The notes: generated from the sequence alone by a model not told the origin. A DNA stretch of 64,000 bases from Hyparrhenia diplandra (GCA_015847255.1 JADLZK010013197.1:80864-144863), one strand, 5' to 3'; shown: positions 1 to 11,976, numbered from the stretch's first letter. A program made the numbers and translations.

Positions 1-524
1 GAGTAGAGGACCCGATCCACCTTGATGAGCCCCGTCTTCTTGTCCAGCTCGTACTTCACCTTGCTCCCCTTGGTGATCTCCACCACCTGCTCGACATCCA
101 CACCGACCGATGCGCACCGGATCAGACACATTCATGCTCAAGATCGATTTATTTGCAAGCTGCAACTTTGGATGGTTGCTGGGGAATAATGGGATTCAGA
201 TACTTACGACGTTGAAGACGGCCGGAGCTTCAGGACCTGCAAATTGAAAGCACGCACGAACGTCAGTATGTATCCTCGAATGGAACAAGGCCTCTGATCG
301 ATCAAGCCATGCACATCTGATGAACGAACAAGAACAAATGCATGCGTACCGATCTCGAGGTCGTGCCAGGGGTGCGCGGCGACGGACCTCCTTGACAGCG
401 ACGAGAGGATCCGCTCGTTCAGCCGCGGCGCCCGGCGCTGCTTCGGCTCCACCTCCATCACGTCCTGCTGCTCCTGATCCTCGGCGGCGTGCCCGTTGCC
501 GGCTCCGTTCTCAGGGTGACTCAT
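1..524 (-). CDS. PPA: Soluble inorganic pyrophosphatase, 5' part (three exons, cut by window edge)
   Basis: Hydrolyses pyrophosphate to phosphate, pulling biosynthetic reactions forward; the plant soluble form is mostly cytosolic. Exon 1 is 350-524 (ATG at 522-524), exon 2 is 208-236 and exon 3 runs from 86 off the window at base 1. Introns have GT..AG borders and the frame is continuous (175+29+86 nt, 96 codons plus 2 nt). The protein starts MSHPENGAG, then carries the family's conserved N-terminal stretch LNERILSSLSRRSVAAHPWH, DLEIG, then APAVFNVVVEITKGSKVKYE and LDKKTGLIKVDRVLYS. These are the substrate-entry strand residues typical of plant PPases. The rest, including the catalytic Asp cluster, lies outside the window. 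The N-terminal extension before RAPRLNER is acidic and variable, as usual. The family call is secure; which paralogue it is cannot be told. Confidence 0.93.
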
Positions 525-1282
525 CTTCCGCTGCCTCTCTACTCTGTACCTGCCGGTGCCGCCCGGAGGATGAGATCGGGCTCAGCGAAACTAGTAACGC
601 GCTAGATAGCTGGGAAATTGGGAATGGGAATGGGGATCGACACGGCAAACATTGCAGCGGACCGCGCGCATATATAGGGGGGATAGCGCCGGAGGCCGGC
701 CGGAGCGGTGCGTGCGTGGTGGGTGGGGGAGGTGTAGGACGCAGGGTCGACGCGTCTGAGTCGTAAGCGGCACGTGGGTCTCGGTGCCGATGCGGTGCCG
801 CGCTGGCGTTGGAAGCTTCGTCGCTTGGCGCGTCAATGGCGTCACCGCCAGGCGCCAGCCAGCGGCTCCGAGTCGCGAGCTGTTTCACAGGTCAGGTCAG
901 GTCACAGCTATTCATCAGGTCACCCCGAAACGCGGCGCACTGTGCGGGGGCGCATCCGAAACGACAGCGAGCGCTCTCGATCACCCCACCGCCCTCCTTC
1001 CTTGGGCTCATCGTCAATCAAAGCTCAAACGACCCACGGGGTTCAGACGTTCGGTCAAAGCCGAACGCCGTTCTGAACGAGCAGCATGTCGTCCAATATT
1101 TGATGCTCTCAAAATTTCAAATATCAGGAGTGGAATTCAAATTCGGCCCTTTTCGAAAAGAAACTAAAGGCGGGCATCTACGACGCTGTTCGAAGCCTTT
1201 TGATATCCTGATGCACGTTCTTTCAAGAGAGAGGAGAGAGATCGTGTTGCACATGGTCGTGTCATGATTCGCACACACTGTT
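525..1282 (-). promoter_or_regulatory. Upstream region of the pyrophosphatase gene with TATA box
   Basis: A TATA element (CTATATATG on the minus strand) lies at 668-677, about 150 bases upstream of the ATG. This predicts transcription starting near 640 and a 5'UTR of roughly 110 bases. The area 690-1060 is GC-rich, as in many grass promoters. I see no convincing coding sequence here; the several open frames on both strands look like GC-driven chance. 1061-1282 is ordinary AT-richer sequence. Confidence 0.6.
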
Positions 1283-2812
1283 AAAAATAATGCAAGCATA
1301 ATGGTAACCTGTTGGATACAGTTGCTGCAGGTGATGCTTCTCCAACATGGCGTGGGATTGAGCATGGCTTGACATTGCTGAAAAAGGGTGTGGTTTATAG
1401 AGTGGGCAATGGCCAAAGCATCCGCATATGGCGGGACAACTGGATTCCACGTGGACACTTCATGAAGCCGGTGGGCAGTATTCGGCACTGTAGACTGCGG
1501 AGGGTCTCTCACTTGATTGATGATGAAGCAAGATCATGGGATGAGACTTCAGTTAGGAGATTCTTTTACCCCTGTGATGCAGAATAGATTTTGAAGATTA
1601 AAATTCCCTATATAGCCTGTGAGGATCATATTGCCTAGCACTTTGAGAAGTCGGGATTGTTTTCTGTAAAGAGTGCATATAGACTTGCCATGAGGTTAGA
1701 ACATGAAGCGGGAGCAGTGGGCCCTAGTTCCACCCCGGCTGATGGAAGGAAAGTATGGAAAGAATTGTGGTCTATGAAGGTGCCTGAAAAAGTTAAGGTC
1801 TTTTCATGGAAGGTTGCAAACAATGGCATTCCCACTCAAGCCAACAAATGTTATAGACACATTGTCCCTCATGATGTCTGTGAATTGTGTGGACACAACA
1901 GAGAAGATTGCTTCCATGCTTGTGTAAGCTGCCCTCACGCTGCTGCTCTTCGGACGGCTATGAGAGCTCATTGGGCTCTTCCAGTGGAAGAAGATCTATG
2001 CTATACGGGACCCCAATGGCTTCTAAATTTGTTCAGTAAGTATCCTGCTGAAATCATGGCTAATTTTTGTATGATTCTTTGGCATGCTTGGAACACTCGC
2101 AATGGTGTACTAAGAGCAGGTCAGAAAATCTCAATTCATAGTTCAGTGGTGTTTCTATCTCGATTCATGGATTCTTTTTTGCAATGTCGTCAAAACAACC
2201 CCATTACTGACTACAAAGGTAAAGGATGCTTGGTGCTAGGACACAACAGGAAGATGGGCTCTAGTCGAGTGCAGAAGAAGAGATGGATGCCCCCGACCGT
2301 GGCTGGATGAAAATCAATGTGGATGGAGCGTTCCTGCCTTCAGGTGCTGCAGCAATCGGTGTAATTATCAGGGACCATGATGGGCATGTCCAGCTTGCTG
2401 CTTGGCGACTTCTTCGTCATTGCTGGGATGCAGAGGAGGCAGAAGCGATGGCGTGCAAAGAAGGTTTGTCGTTGGCTGGCCGCTGGCCGGGCGTTTCCAT
2501 GGTGCTCGAGACAGATAGCTCGGTGGCGGCCGAGAAGCTACGAGGTGAAGTTCAAGACAGATACATACACTGGCCTATTATCCAGGAGGCTAGGATGCAA
2601 ATGAGGGAGATGGAAGGGCTTCAAGTTATCAAGATCAGCCGAGACCAGAACATTGCAGCTCACCGTTTAGCTCATCATGCTTTTAGTTCTAGTAGTAGTG
2701 AGGTCTTTTTTTCTTCTTTTCCGGACTTTGTTCAGTCCTTAGCTTGTAATGATACTGGTTAATTATTAATATAGTTCCTTTTTTCGCAAAAAAAAAATAA
2801 TGCAAGCATAAT
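1283..2812 (+). mobile_element. 5'-truncated L1-type LINE with perfect target site duplication
   Basis: The element body is about 1303-2792 in plus orientation and ends in a run of A (2788-2797). It is flanked by an identical 20-base sequence at 1283-1302 and 2793-2812 (AAAAATAATGCAAGCATAAT). Part of the second copy overlaps the A tail, so the certain duplication is the 15-base TAATGCAAGCATAAT. Only the 3' end of ORF2 is present. This is the hallmark of target-primed reverse transcription that stopped early. Confidence 0.9.
1312..2762 (+). pseudogene. LINE ORF2 C-terminal remnant: zf-RVT plus RNase H
   Basis: Reading frame 1 from 1312 gives the region after the reverse transcriptase (GNGQSIRIWRDNWIP), then stop codons at 1585-1587 and near 1636. 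It resumes in the same frame with a zf-RVT zinc-binding domain (VWKELWSMKVPEKVKVFSWK; Cys/His pattern CELCGHNREDCFHAC). A frameshift near 2283-2310 moves into frame 3, which encodes a plant-type RNase H domain with NVDGAF, EAEAMACKEG, LETDSS and the late Asp/His segment SRDQNIAAHRLAHHA. All four expected acidic positions can be seen. Two stops and a frameshift make it non-functional. The RNase H domain separates this LINE from the intact one at 33689-40861. Confidence 0.88.
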
Positions 2813-2910
2813 AATAAAGAAAGGAAAAGATGGTGGAACGATGTCCTGGTGCACATGACCGTCAGTACCGGTTTTGGTGCCAATGCATGCTGTCGTCGTG
2901 TCCACCGACT

Positions 2911-3158
2911 GGGTGTTCAGTTGCAGCTACAGGAACCAAAAAAGTGCTACGGTTTCTCCGTCCACATAAAATCTCTTAACGTATTTTTTGGAACATTAAA
3001 TGTAGGTAAATAAAAAATTGATTGCACAGTTTGGTTGAAAAGTGCGAGGCGAATCTTTTTAAGCCTAGTTAATCTATGATTGGACAATAATTATCAAATA
3101 CAAGCGAAAAAAGTGCTACAGTAGCTCAACCTAAAATATTTCACCAACTAAACACCCC
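2911..3158. mobile_element. MITE, grass family A (copy 1)
   Basis: About 250 bases without coding capacity, ending in imperfect inverted repeats GGGTGTTCAGTTG and CAACTAAACACCCC. The interior (ATTAAATGTAG, TTGCACAGTTTGG, GCGAATCTTTT, AATTATCAAATACAA, GCTACAGTA, AATATTTCACCAACTAAAC) matches a second copy at 59312-59552 and a decayed one at 26860-27015. I recognise this as a very common short non-autonomous DNA transposon of grasses, but do not assign a superfamily. 2813-2910 and 3159-3515 hold nothing I can identify. Confidence 0.75.
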
Positions 3159-3579
3159 CGCTTTAGAACAGGGTGACAGTGGCACATCCGCACGGACCGA
3201 ACAATCACGCGAATCAGTGTCAAACCCGGAGCGTTGTGCCAGTGCAGTTGTACGGACATGAACCAATTCCCATCAAGTCTGACTAGGCTGGCTCATTCTC
3301 ACTCTACCAACATTACCAGCACTAACAATCATAGAATTCTCCTTGTCAATAACCTCACCACCCACCAGTCAATAATAACTCAATACCGCAACTTACACGA
3401 ACGACTGACCAATACATATCATTACCAACACTTTATTGAGGTTGATGGTTTGTGTGTGTTGTTGTGAGAGAAAACATTGTATTATGGGCGATAAGTTAAA
3501 ACAAACAGATCCGATCACTACTACAAAAAGGGAACTAAGAGAGCGCCTGAGTTTAATATGCGAAATTCTGGGTAGAAGC

Positions 3580-3830
3580 AAACCGCCCCTCTTGTTGGCA
3601 CATTACATTAGGGGCGGCTCGTAACAAACCGCCCCTACTGTTGGCACATTAGGGGCGGCTCGTAACATATGAGCCGCCCCTAATGTTTACATTAAGGGCG
3701 GTTATATTTCAGCCACTCCTAATGTCTCCTCAAATCGGGGCGGTTATATTTCAGCCACCCCTAATGTAAACTAACATCGTGGGCGGTTATATATAGAGCC
3801 ACCCCTAATGTGTTTTGGTCAAACTTGGTC
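3580..3830. repeat. Left subterminal repeat array of the CACTA element
   Basis: At least eight copies of a roughly 12-base motif, ACCGCCCCTAATGT or its complement ACATTAGGGGCGGT, in both orientations and separated by about 20-40 bases. Some copies are degenerate (AGCCACCCCTAATG). Such dense inverted motifs near the termini are where CACTA DNA-binding proteins dock. Confidence 0.85.
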
Positions 3831-5300
3831 AAACGAAGCACTAAATGGCCTCAAATCGAAAAACTTTGAATACAAAAGGTTGTATATATAGAGTGTAGAT
3901 CTTGAGGAGCTACACAAAGTTGGTGTTCGTGACTTTTGAAAAAAGAGGAGATCTAGGGCTCCAAAAGGCGTGTTTAGTTTGAATTGGAAAAGTCAAAATT
4001 GGTCAAACGAGGTGAAACGAAACACTAAATGACCTTAAATCGAAAAACTTTGAATACAAACGTGTTAGAGCTCATCGAGATCAACATTAGTTATATGGGT
4101 CATTTGGGCTTTTAAGAAAGTGTTAGTAAACACTAGAAGAAGTCGCGCGGTAATTAAAATAATCAGAGAAAATTACCAAACAATTCTAGAAAATTCTTAA
4201 ACTTGGTGGTGCCTTTGCACATGCCATGTAGATGCCTCAGAAAAAGTTTGAGGCCGATAGCACACTGCAAAGCACACAGGCCACACAACCATGAGAAATC
4301 TAAGTGTAAGGATAGAGTTCGGTGAAAGGTTCCGTATACCACTATGAAGCACGTGCCGCTCCGCCTATGTCCAAACTTTCTCAAATTTTTTTCATTTATA
4401 CCCAAAAATATGGCCCCACGCAAAATCCTAGGTTTTTTTAGTCATTTTTGAAATTACCGTATTTTTCTACCTGCCGTTTTGCGACCAAATATGGTGAATT
4501 ACACTTTGAAAACACAATAATTCGCAGACCGGCCTCCACAAGTTTTGCCTCCTAGGGCACAAGAGACCTTCGCGGCAAAGTTTGGCACCGTTCAGGTCTT
4601 TTTAGGGGTGGTCATAGTTCAACGTATAATTACCAGGGAGAAGTCGCGCGGTAATTAAAATAATCGAGAGAAAATTACCAAACAATTCGAGAAAATTCTC
4701 AAACTTGGCGGTGCCTTCACACATGCCATGTAGATACCTGAGAGAAAAAGTTTGAGGCCGATAGCACACTTTGCAAAGCGCCACGAGCCACACAACCATG
4801 AGAAACCTAAGTGTAAGGATAGGGTTCGGTGAAAGGTTCCGTATACCACTATGAAGCACACGTCTGCTCCGCCTATGTCCAAACTTCCTCAAAATTTTTT
4901 TGTGGTCATTTACACCCAAAATATGGCCCCACGCAAAATCCTAGGTTTTTAGTCATTTTTGAAATTACCGTATTTTTTTCTACGTCTTTGCTTTTGCGAC
5001 CAAATATGGTGAATTACACTTTGAAAACGTCTATCAAAACTTTGTCGATCGCAAAAAATGACCTACATAAAAAGATATAGAAATTTGTAGTTAATAACTT
5101 TTTGTTTGAAACCATTTTATAATAATAGAAAACTACGTTTGATTGTATTTTGAAATTCAAATATTGATATTTTTTTTAAAAAAGAGTGTAATTCAATCTC
5201 TTACTATCCGGTCAATAGCCCAACATGAATGGCCTAGTCAGCCCATTACTTCGGCCCAATTTATTAGATCCATTGGATGAACTCGGGATGATTGAACCGT
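3831..5300. repeat. CACTA interior with a direct duplication (4139-4513 and 4640-5028)
   Basis: Two direct copies of a 375-390 base segment begin GAAGTCGCGCGGTAATTAAA and end GAATTACACTTTGAAAAC, 501 bases apart. They differ by scattered substitutions and small indels. A shorter repeated phrase (AAATCGAAAAACTTTGAATA) occurs near 3855 and 4035. No coding frame is convincing; short minus-strand frames within the two copies are the same sequence read twice. 5029-5300 is AT-rich with nothing recognised. Confidence 0.8.
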
Positions 5301-6060
5301 TCGATCGAAGGCATTAGTATATATATCAAGATAGGGTTTCCGGCCTTCGAGCTTTGCCACTCCTTCCACCCACAGGCGCTCCTCCCTCACCCACATCCCG
5401 CCCCTTCCTCTTGGCGCCGATCCCCGGCCGCCTGTGAAACCCTAAACCGGTAGGCATCCCGCCCCTTCCTCCCTCTCCACATCCCCGCCCCCTTCCTCCC
5501 TCTCCCACTCCTCTTGGCCGCCGATCCGCCGGCCGCCCCCCTCGTGAACCCCTAGTCCCGACGAGGCGGCGCCACCGCTTCTCGTCTCCACCTCCTAGTG
5601 CCTCCTCTCCGCCGGCCGCCTCCCGTCCCTCTCCGGCCGCGCCGCCGCACGGGTCGCGAGGGGCCGGCCGCCCCCCCGTCTCCCTCCGCGCCGTGTCGGC
5701 GAGGGCCGGCCGGACGCCGTCTCCGCCTCCCCGATCCTCTCCGACTTCCGTCCCCGCCTCCGACGTCTCCGGCTCCCGTCCCCCGCCTCCATCCGTCTCA
5801 GCGAGGGCCGGCCGCCGCCCCCCTCTCCCGTCCGCGAGGGCCACCGCCCCGCCCGCACTTTGGGTGACTTCGTCACGGCCGAACCCTAGGCGGCCGCCGA
5901 GATCCGGTGGCTGTCCTCACCTCCACCCCCGTGGCCAGGGATCCGGCCCTCAGCTCCACCACGCCGGGAACCCTACCTTCTTCTCCCCTTCTGGCTTTGG
6001 TGAGTCCCTCGATGCCATTTCTTGGCGGGTGAGTACCTCTGTGATGCCATTCTTTGGCTA
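5300..6060 (+). promoter_or_regulatory. GC-rich, leader-like block inside the CACTA element (possible captured host 5' end)
   Basis: A TATA-like GTATATATATC at about 5317-5327 is followed by AGGGTTTCC, a pyrimidine-rich stretch, a telo-box (AAACCCTAA, about 5437) and GAACCCTAGG near 5881, typical of plant housekeeping-gene leaders. The block is much more GC-rich than the surrounding CACTA sequence. Open frames on both strands are compositional, without a recognisable domain. 6061-6180 is a short tandem repeat (unit about 48 bases containing GGGATGAATTTTAGCTGCC). I infer capture of a host gene's 5' region, but cannot name the gene. Confidence 0.45.
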
Positions 6061-6182
6061 GTGATGCCCATGCTTCATTTGTCTTCAAATGGGATGAATT
6101 TGAGCTGCCTATGATGCTATTGTCTTCAATGGGATGAATTTTAGCTGCCTATGATGCTATTGGCTACAAATGAGATGAATTT

Positions 6183-7382
6183 TTTTTAGCATGTGAAGCA
6201 TGAAGAAGGAGTGTCGAATAGGAGATCTTGTCATGCATAGCAAGGTGAGCTTGTCCCTTCTTCTTGTTCTTCTTCTCCTCTTCTTCATCACTTGAAGAGG
6301 ATGAGCCATCACTATCCCACATAGCCACATGTGACTCATTCTTCTTCTTGGGCTTCTTCTCCTTCTTATTCTTGGCATCATTCTTCTTTCTTGCTTTCTT
6401 GATGCCCTTCTCATCATCACTATCATATGGGCACTCGGCAATCAAGTGACAATCATCATGACAACGAAAGCATGTCATGTTGCCTTCATTCTTGCCATCC
6501 TTGGTCTTCTTCTTGGATGATTGCTTCTTCTTGTTCTTGGAGATGTAGTTCTTCTTCATAAATTTTCCCAATCTCCTCACAAAGAGAGCCATTTGCTCAT
6601 CTATTTCACTTCCACTTGTAGAGGTGCCATCCTCTTCATCACTTGATTATTCCTTCTTCTTCTTGGCCTTTGATGATGAGCTAGCCTTGAGTGCCAAGCT
6701 CTTCTTGTCCTCTTTTTCTTCTCTTCATCCTTGACATTCTTGTTTGCCTTGTTGATGATCTCTTACTTCTTCTTGTCATCTCTATATGAATCATCGGTCA
6801 TCACCTCATCAAGCAATTGGTTGGGAGTCAAATCCTTCAAATTTGACCTCACTAGCACGGTGATGAACATCCCAAACCGCTCGGGCAAACATCTCAAGAA
6901 CTTCATGTTGAAGGTCTTGTCCTTGATCTCTTCGCCTAGAGCATTGAGATCATTCACCAACACTTGCATGCGGTGAAACATCTCCGACACGCTCTCATCT
7001 TCTTCCATCTTAAAGCTATTGAATTGCTCAAGCTTGATGTAGGCCTTTGCTTGCTTGGCGCGCCGGTGCCCTCATAGCACTCTTCTAGCTTCTTCCATAT
7101 CTCATGAGCAATTGTGAGTGACTTGACTTGCTTTCGAACACTCTATCGTTGAATGCTTCATGGAATGCACTCACGGCAAGATCATTTGCATAGATCTTCT
7201 TTTCTTCGGCCGTGGTTGGCTCATTTGGCTTTGCCACCTCAAACTTGTTCTCGGTCACAACCCACACTTCTCTATTGATTGACTTGAGGTGTGCGGTCAT
7301 CTTCACCTTTCAATAGGCAAAGTTGGTGCAATCGAAAGGTGGTGCCTTCTTGGTGTTGTTGACATAAAACGTCATTGCCATT
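6183..7382 (-). pseudogene. Copia-type gag remnant nested in the CACTA element
   Basis: Read on the minus strand from about 7382, pieces give a UBN2/gag-like protein: HLKSINREVWVVTE, then MFHRMQVLVNDLNALG with FNMKFLRCLPERF, then a CCHC zinc knuckle CFRCHDDCHLIAEC near 6440-6485, then a lysine- and glutamate-rich low-complexity tail. Gag packages retrotransposon RNA in cytoplasmic particles. The frame is broken in several places, and no protease, integrase or reverse transcriptase follows, so only the 5' part of the element survives. Sequence at 6061-6180 resembles that at 11090-11180, which suggests the retroelement complex split a CACTA repeat. Confidence 0.8.
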
Positions 7383-7424
7383 TTATCACCGTAGGATGTT
7401 AAGCCTCACAAATACGGTGCCTCG

Positions 7425-7436
7425 GCTTTGATACCA
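7425..7436 (-). other. tRNA-Met primer binding site of the nested Copia element
   Basis: On the minus strand TGGTATCAAAGC follows two bases after the LTR end (...CCTTTCA at 7439). It matches the initiator tRNA-Met primer site used by most plant Copia elements. It fixes the LTR/internal border and the minus orientation of the gag remnant. Confidence 0.8.
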
Positions 7437-7438
7437 CT

Positions 7439-10400
7439 TGAAAGGTCCTAATGGCTAGAGGGGGGGTGAATAGCCTATTAAAAAATCTTGCAACAACACT
7501 AAGCACCCGGGTTAGACAATAAGGTGGCGTAGCAAATAAGCAATGCTTCAACTAGCTAAGCAAGCCACAATTCAATTCTATTGTCTCTAAACCACACAAG
7601 GCTAAGTCACTAGTTTACTCCTAGGTGGACAAGTAATTCTAACTAATACAAGCACTAGGAACTAAACTACACAAGCTAAGCAACCTAACACGATATGCTA
7701 CCAAAGTAATGCGAAGGAGTGCTTAGGATACAATACCACCGGTGTAGTGTCGAGGTTGAAGCCAATCACCGTGTACAAGAAATCTCCAACGAGCTAGCAC
7801 ACAAGACACGATGATTTTTCACGAGGTTCACGTGCTTGCTGCAAGACGCTAAGTCCCCGTTGTGGCGACACACTCACTTGACGTATTCTAAGCTTAATGG
7901 CGGTGTCAAATCCCTATGGGAGCTCAAGCAAACGATCACAAGAGAGGGTCCAACAAGCCCACGAGCAATCCACTAGTGCTCCTTTCGCGAATCTCCCACG
8001 GGGTAAGGAACGACCCCTCACAATCACCACCGGTGTGGCCTCAAACAAGCTCCACTTGAGCTCAACACCGCCTCTTGCTCCAAGCCGCTAGGGAACCGGG
8101 CAAATTCCTAAGAGAAACAAGATCCCGCGGCTTCTCCAAGAATGAAGTGCCTCTAGATGCAAGACCAATCAAGCAATGCACTTCTATCACTCTCAAACTC
8201 ACTCAAGATTCGAAGTTCGAGTGAGGGGATGAGTGGAGAGGAGTCTCACAAGCTCACAAAAGAGTTAGGCTGTTGAAATGTGCAAGAGAGGCTCAAATGA
8301 ACCGGCCATGGCACTATATATAGAGCCCAAGTCAAAATAGAGCCGTTGGTCCAAAAGTCCCCTTCTGCATGCTGCGGGCCGGACGCGCCAGCGGTCTTGA
8401 TTGCACCGCGCGCCCGAGGCAGCTATTTGCGCCGGGCAGCGCCCGGTGCGTGCGTCCGGCGGGTGCCCTCCCCGACACCCTTATCGGATCAAGCGTGACG
8501 GGCGCCCGGACGCGCCCGGCCAAGCAACCGCTGGCAGTGCGCGCCCAGCCTGCGGCGGGGCGCCCAGCGCCGCGTGAAATCTCATGTTTGGTTTTGGAAA
8601 TTGATGGCGACACTTGTGGACTAATCCTTTGCTCTAAGTGGATGATTTGAGAAAGGATTAGGTGGATGACAAGGAGCATGATGATCATGAACATGGACGA
8701 TGATGATGGACATGATGGATCGTCAAGCTCGGTGATCGGCTTGAGAGGAACCCGGAGATCAAGGCAAAGATATATTTGATAGAGTTTTTTCTTTTCGGTG
8801 ATCAAGACACGATAGAGCGTGTGATCACATTATAGGATAGATAGCCGACTATCAAGAGGGGATGCCGCGACAATCCTTGCATGAAGTGCTTCTAGGTCCA
8901 ATTGACTTGCATATTGCATTTAGGACATGAGAGCACTAACCGATCTTGCCTAACTTCTCGGCGTGCTAACATTGGTGATGACGTGGTCATCTTGGACGTG
9001 TTGGCAACCCATGGCAAGAGGCGAAGCAAGTTTGAAGCAAAGAGCAAAGAAGAAAGTGAAGAAACGGTGTCGGGGTGGCCGGACGACCGACCTCGGACCG
9101 GACGCGACCGACCGGTGGCTCCGGCCGATCAAGGGCCCGCGCGAGAGCTCAGACGCTAGCTTTTGGCTCTGGCCGCACCGACGGAAGCCTCGACGGACAC
9201 TTCGGTGGTGACCGGAACCCGACCGGACGCTGTGGAGAAAGCCAACCGAAGTGGGCCCGAAGCTTGTCGGTAGCGGCCGGAAGACCGACGGACCCACAGG
9301 ATGGGGACCCGGTGGTTCCGGTCAAGGTCGTCGGCCGAGGTCCCACAGAGGGCAAATTTTTTAGAGTAACGGCTCCATTTCGAGAGGAGCCATATATATA
9401 CTTGGTTGGTCGGTTCTTTGGGACCTCTCTTGCACATTTGAACACTCTAACTTGCTAGTGAGCTTGTGAGACTCCTCTCCACTCATCTCCTCATCACTAA
9501 TTCGGATTCTTGGTGAGATTGAGAGAGATAGAAGTGCATTGCTTGCATCGGTTGCATTTAGAAGCACTTCATCCTTGGAGAAGCCGCGGGATTCTTGTTT
9601 TCTTGGGAATTTGCCCGGTTCCCTAGCGGCTTGGAGCAAGAGGCGGTGTTGAGCTCAAGTGGAGCTTGTTTGAGGCCACACGGTGGTGATTGTGAGGGGT
9701 CGTTCCTTACCCCCCCGCGGAGATTCAGCGAAAGGAGCACTAGTGGATTGCTCGTGGCTTGTTGGACCCTCTCTTGTGATCGTTTGCTTGAGCGCCCATA
9801 GGGGTTTTGGCACCGGCCATTAAGCTTAGCACACGTCAAGTGAGTGTGTCGCCCCAATGAGGACTTAGCGTGCCGGCAAGCACGTGAACCTCGGTAAAAA
9901 TCATCGTGTCAATTGTGTGCTTGCTCGTTGGAGATTTCATATTGATCACGGTGATTGGCTCCCACTTCTACACTTCATCGTCGGTATATCGATCACCCTC
10001 TCTAGCATTTACTTGATATACTTGTGTAGTTTTGCCTAGGTTGTTTAGTTGCTTATCTTGCTAGAATTGTTAGCTCCTAGTTGGTAAACTAGTTAGAATC
10101 GCTTGTTCACCTAGGAGTAATATAGCGACCTAGCATTTGTGTGGACTTAGAGATATTAGAAATATCATCTTTTGCTTGTGGCTTACATAGATAGATTGTA
10201 GCACCGCTCATTTAGTTTCGCCTCCTTATTTACTAATCCGGGTGCTTAGTGTTGTTGCAAGAATTTTTTAATAGGCTATTCACCCCCTCTAGCCATTAGG
10301 ACCTTTCTTTGCGTCCGTCTGGGGGTCCCTCGACACCCTTTTCGGATCGCAGACGGCGTATCGCCGACGCGCCAGCGCCGCCGCCAGCGGCCGTTGACTT

Positions 10401-11060
10401 CGGCGTTGTCGGATTCGGTTATGCTGGCGCCGGACGCCAGACTGGTTTTGACCGCGTCGCCGCGCCTCGGGACGCGTCGATCGCTCCATTTTAAACTTTT
10501 GCACCTTTGCGCTGGCGCGCCAGCGCCACGGCCGCTAGCGTCGACACGGTTGCGAGAAGCTCCTCTTCATCGTTCGCGACGGCGTCTTTCCATCTTTCAA
10601 GTTTCGCTTCTTGTCTTGAGTTGCCAACACTCGAATGTGTCCCATGAGCACGGTGTTAGCATGTCGCGATCGGTTAGACAAGAACGAAGTTAGTGCTCTC
10701 AATCCTAAATGCATATGCAAGTCAATTGGACCTAGAAGCACTTCACCAAAAGATTGTCGCGGCATCCCTCTTAATAGTCGGCTATCTATCCTATAATGTG
10801 ATCACACGCTCTATCGTGTCTTGATCACCGAAAGGAAAACACTATCAAGATACCTTTGCCTTGATCTCGGGTTCCTCTCAAGGCGATCATGGAGCTTGAC
10901 GATCCATCATGTCCACCGTCTTTGTCCATGTTCGTGATCATCATGCCCCTTGTCATCCACCTAATCCTATCTCAAAGTCATCACTTAGAGCAAAGGATTA
11001 GTCCACAAGTGTGTCATCAATTTCTAAAACCAAACATGAGATTTCGGCATGTGCCCTTTG
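7439..11060. repeat. Two oppositely oriented copies of a Copia LTR, rearranged
   Basis: Block A, 7439-8345, is the reverse complement of 9360-10307. Block C, about 8570-9060, is the reverse complement of about 10600-11050. Both A blocks contain a TATA-like stretch (about 8313 minus, 9389 plus), so they look like the promoter and R/U5 part of one LTR family in two orientations. Block C looks like U3. GC-rich, gene-poor spacers (8346-8570, 9060-9360, 10308-10600) separate the blocks. Only the left A block borders a primer site. The order A, C, A', C' is not a simple palindrome, so nested insertion or inversion has occurred. No coding sequence is supported here. Confidence 0.75.
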
Positions 11061-11976
11061 CCAAGATGAAATCTTCGCCTATTATACAACCGTCTATGAT
11101 GCCATATGAATTTTGGATGCCACACCGAGCACTGTCATGCAACCGCCTATGATGCCATATCAATTTGGGATGAATTTTGGATGAAATTTGGATACATTTT
11201 GGATGGCACACTTTGAGCTTCTGTCATGCTACTTGTCGCCATATGAATTTGGGTAAAAAACAGATCCTATTTTGGCATATAAATCATGTTTTAAATTTTT
11301 CTCTTGTCATGTTTTAAACACTTTGAGCTTCTCGTCATGTTTTAAAACAGTCTGTTATGCTATCTATTACTGAGACATATTTGTTTGATAAAATAGGTAG
11401 AGGTCGGTTGATTCAAGTACTTTGAATGGTTAGCAAGTTAGTTCAAAGAGTTAAAACTCTACATAATCTCTTATACGCTTAGGCAATTGGAAGATACTTA
11501 ACCAAAGACACGATTGTTCGCCTGGACACGTTATCCCATCCTGTTCCTTACTTTTGTCATCTTTGAACTGAACTGAAATGAAATGTTGTTGGCCTTGTCA
11601 TGCTCAATATGCATTTTAAAGTAGTCTTTGCCATATGAATGCTCAATATGCTACCTCTTCCCGTCTCTGTTGCAAACCTGAAATGATAAAACCTCGTTTA
11701 TTTGCTATCCGAATTCTCCTAGCTATCTCTTGCTGTTGTCTATATGAATTTTGGCAACCTATCTACATGTGCAATGATGAAATTTTTTATTGGCTGAGGC
11801 AGTGGCATATGCAATGATGTGCAATGATGAAATTTTTATTAGGTTCGAGGCAAGCGGCTATGATGATTTTGAGACCCCCTCTATGACCTTCTAAACTAGG
11901 ATGGCTTCTATAAGCAACTTTGTTAAGAATGGATGAGATGACAGGGGAAAAATGGAGCGAATTCATCTCAAATTCA

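Noticed and set aside
5326..5876. Long overlapping frames on both strands (up to 172 codons)
   Set aside because: Pure Arg/Gly/Pro composition from GC-rich DNA, no domain, frames in competition; treated as leader-like non-coding sequence.
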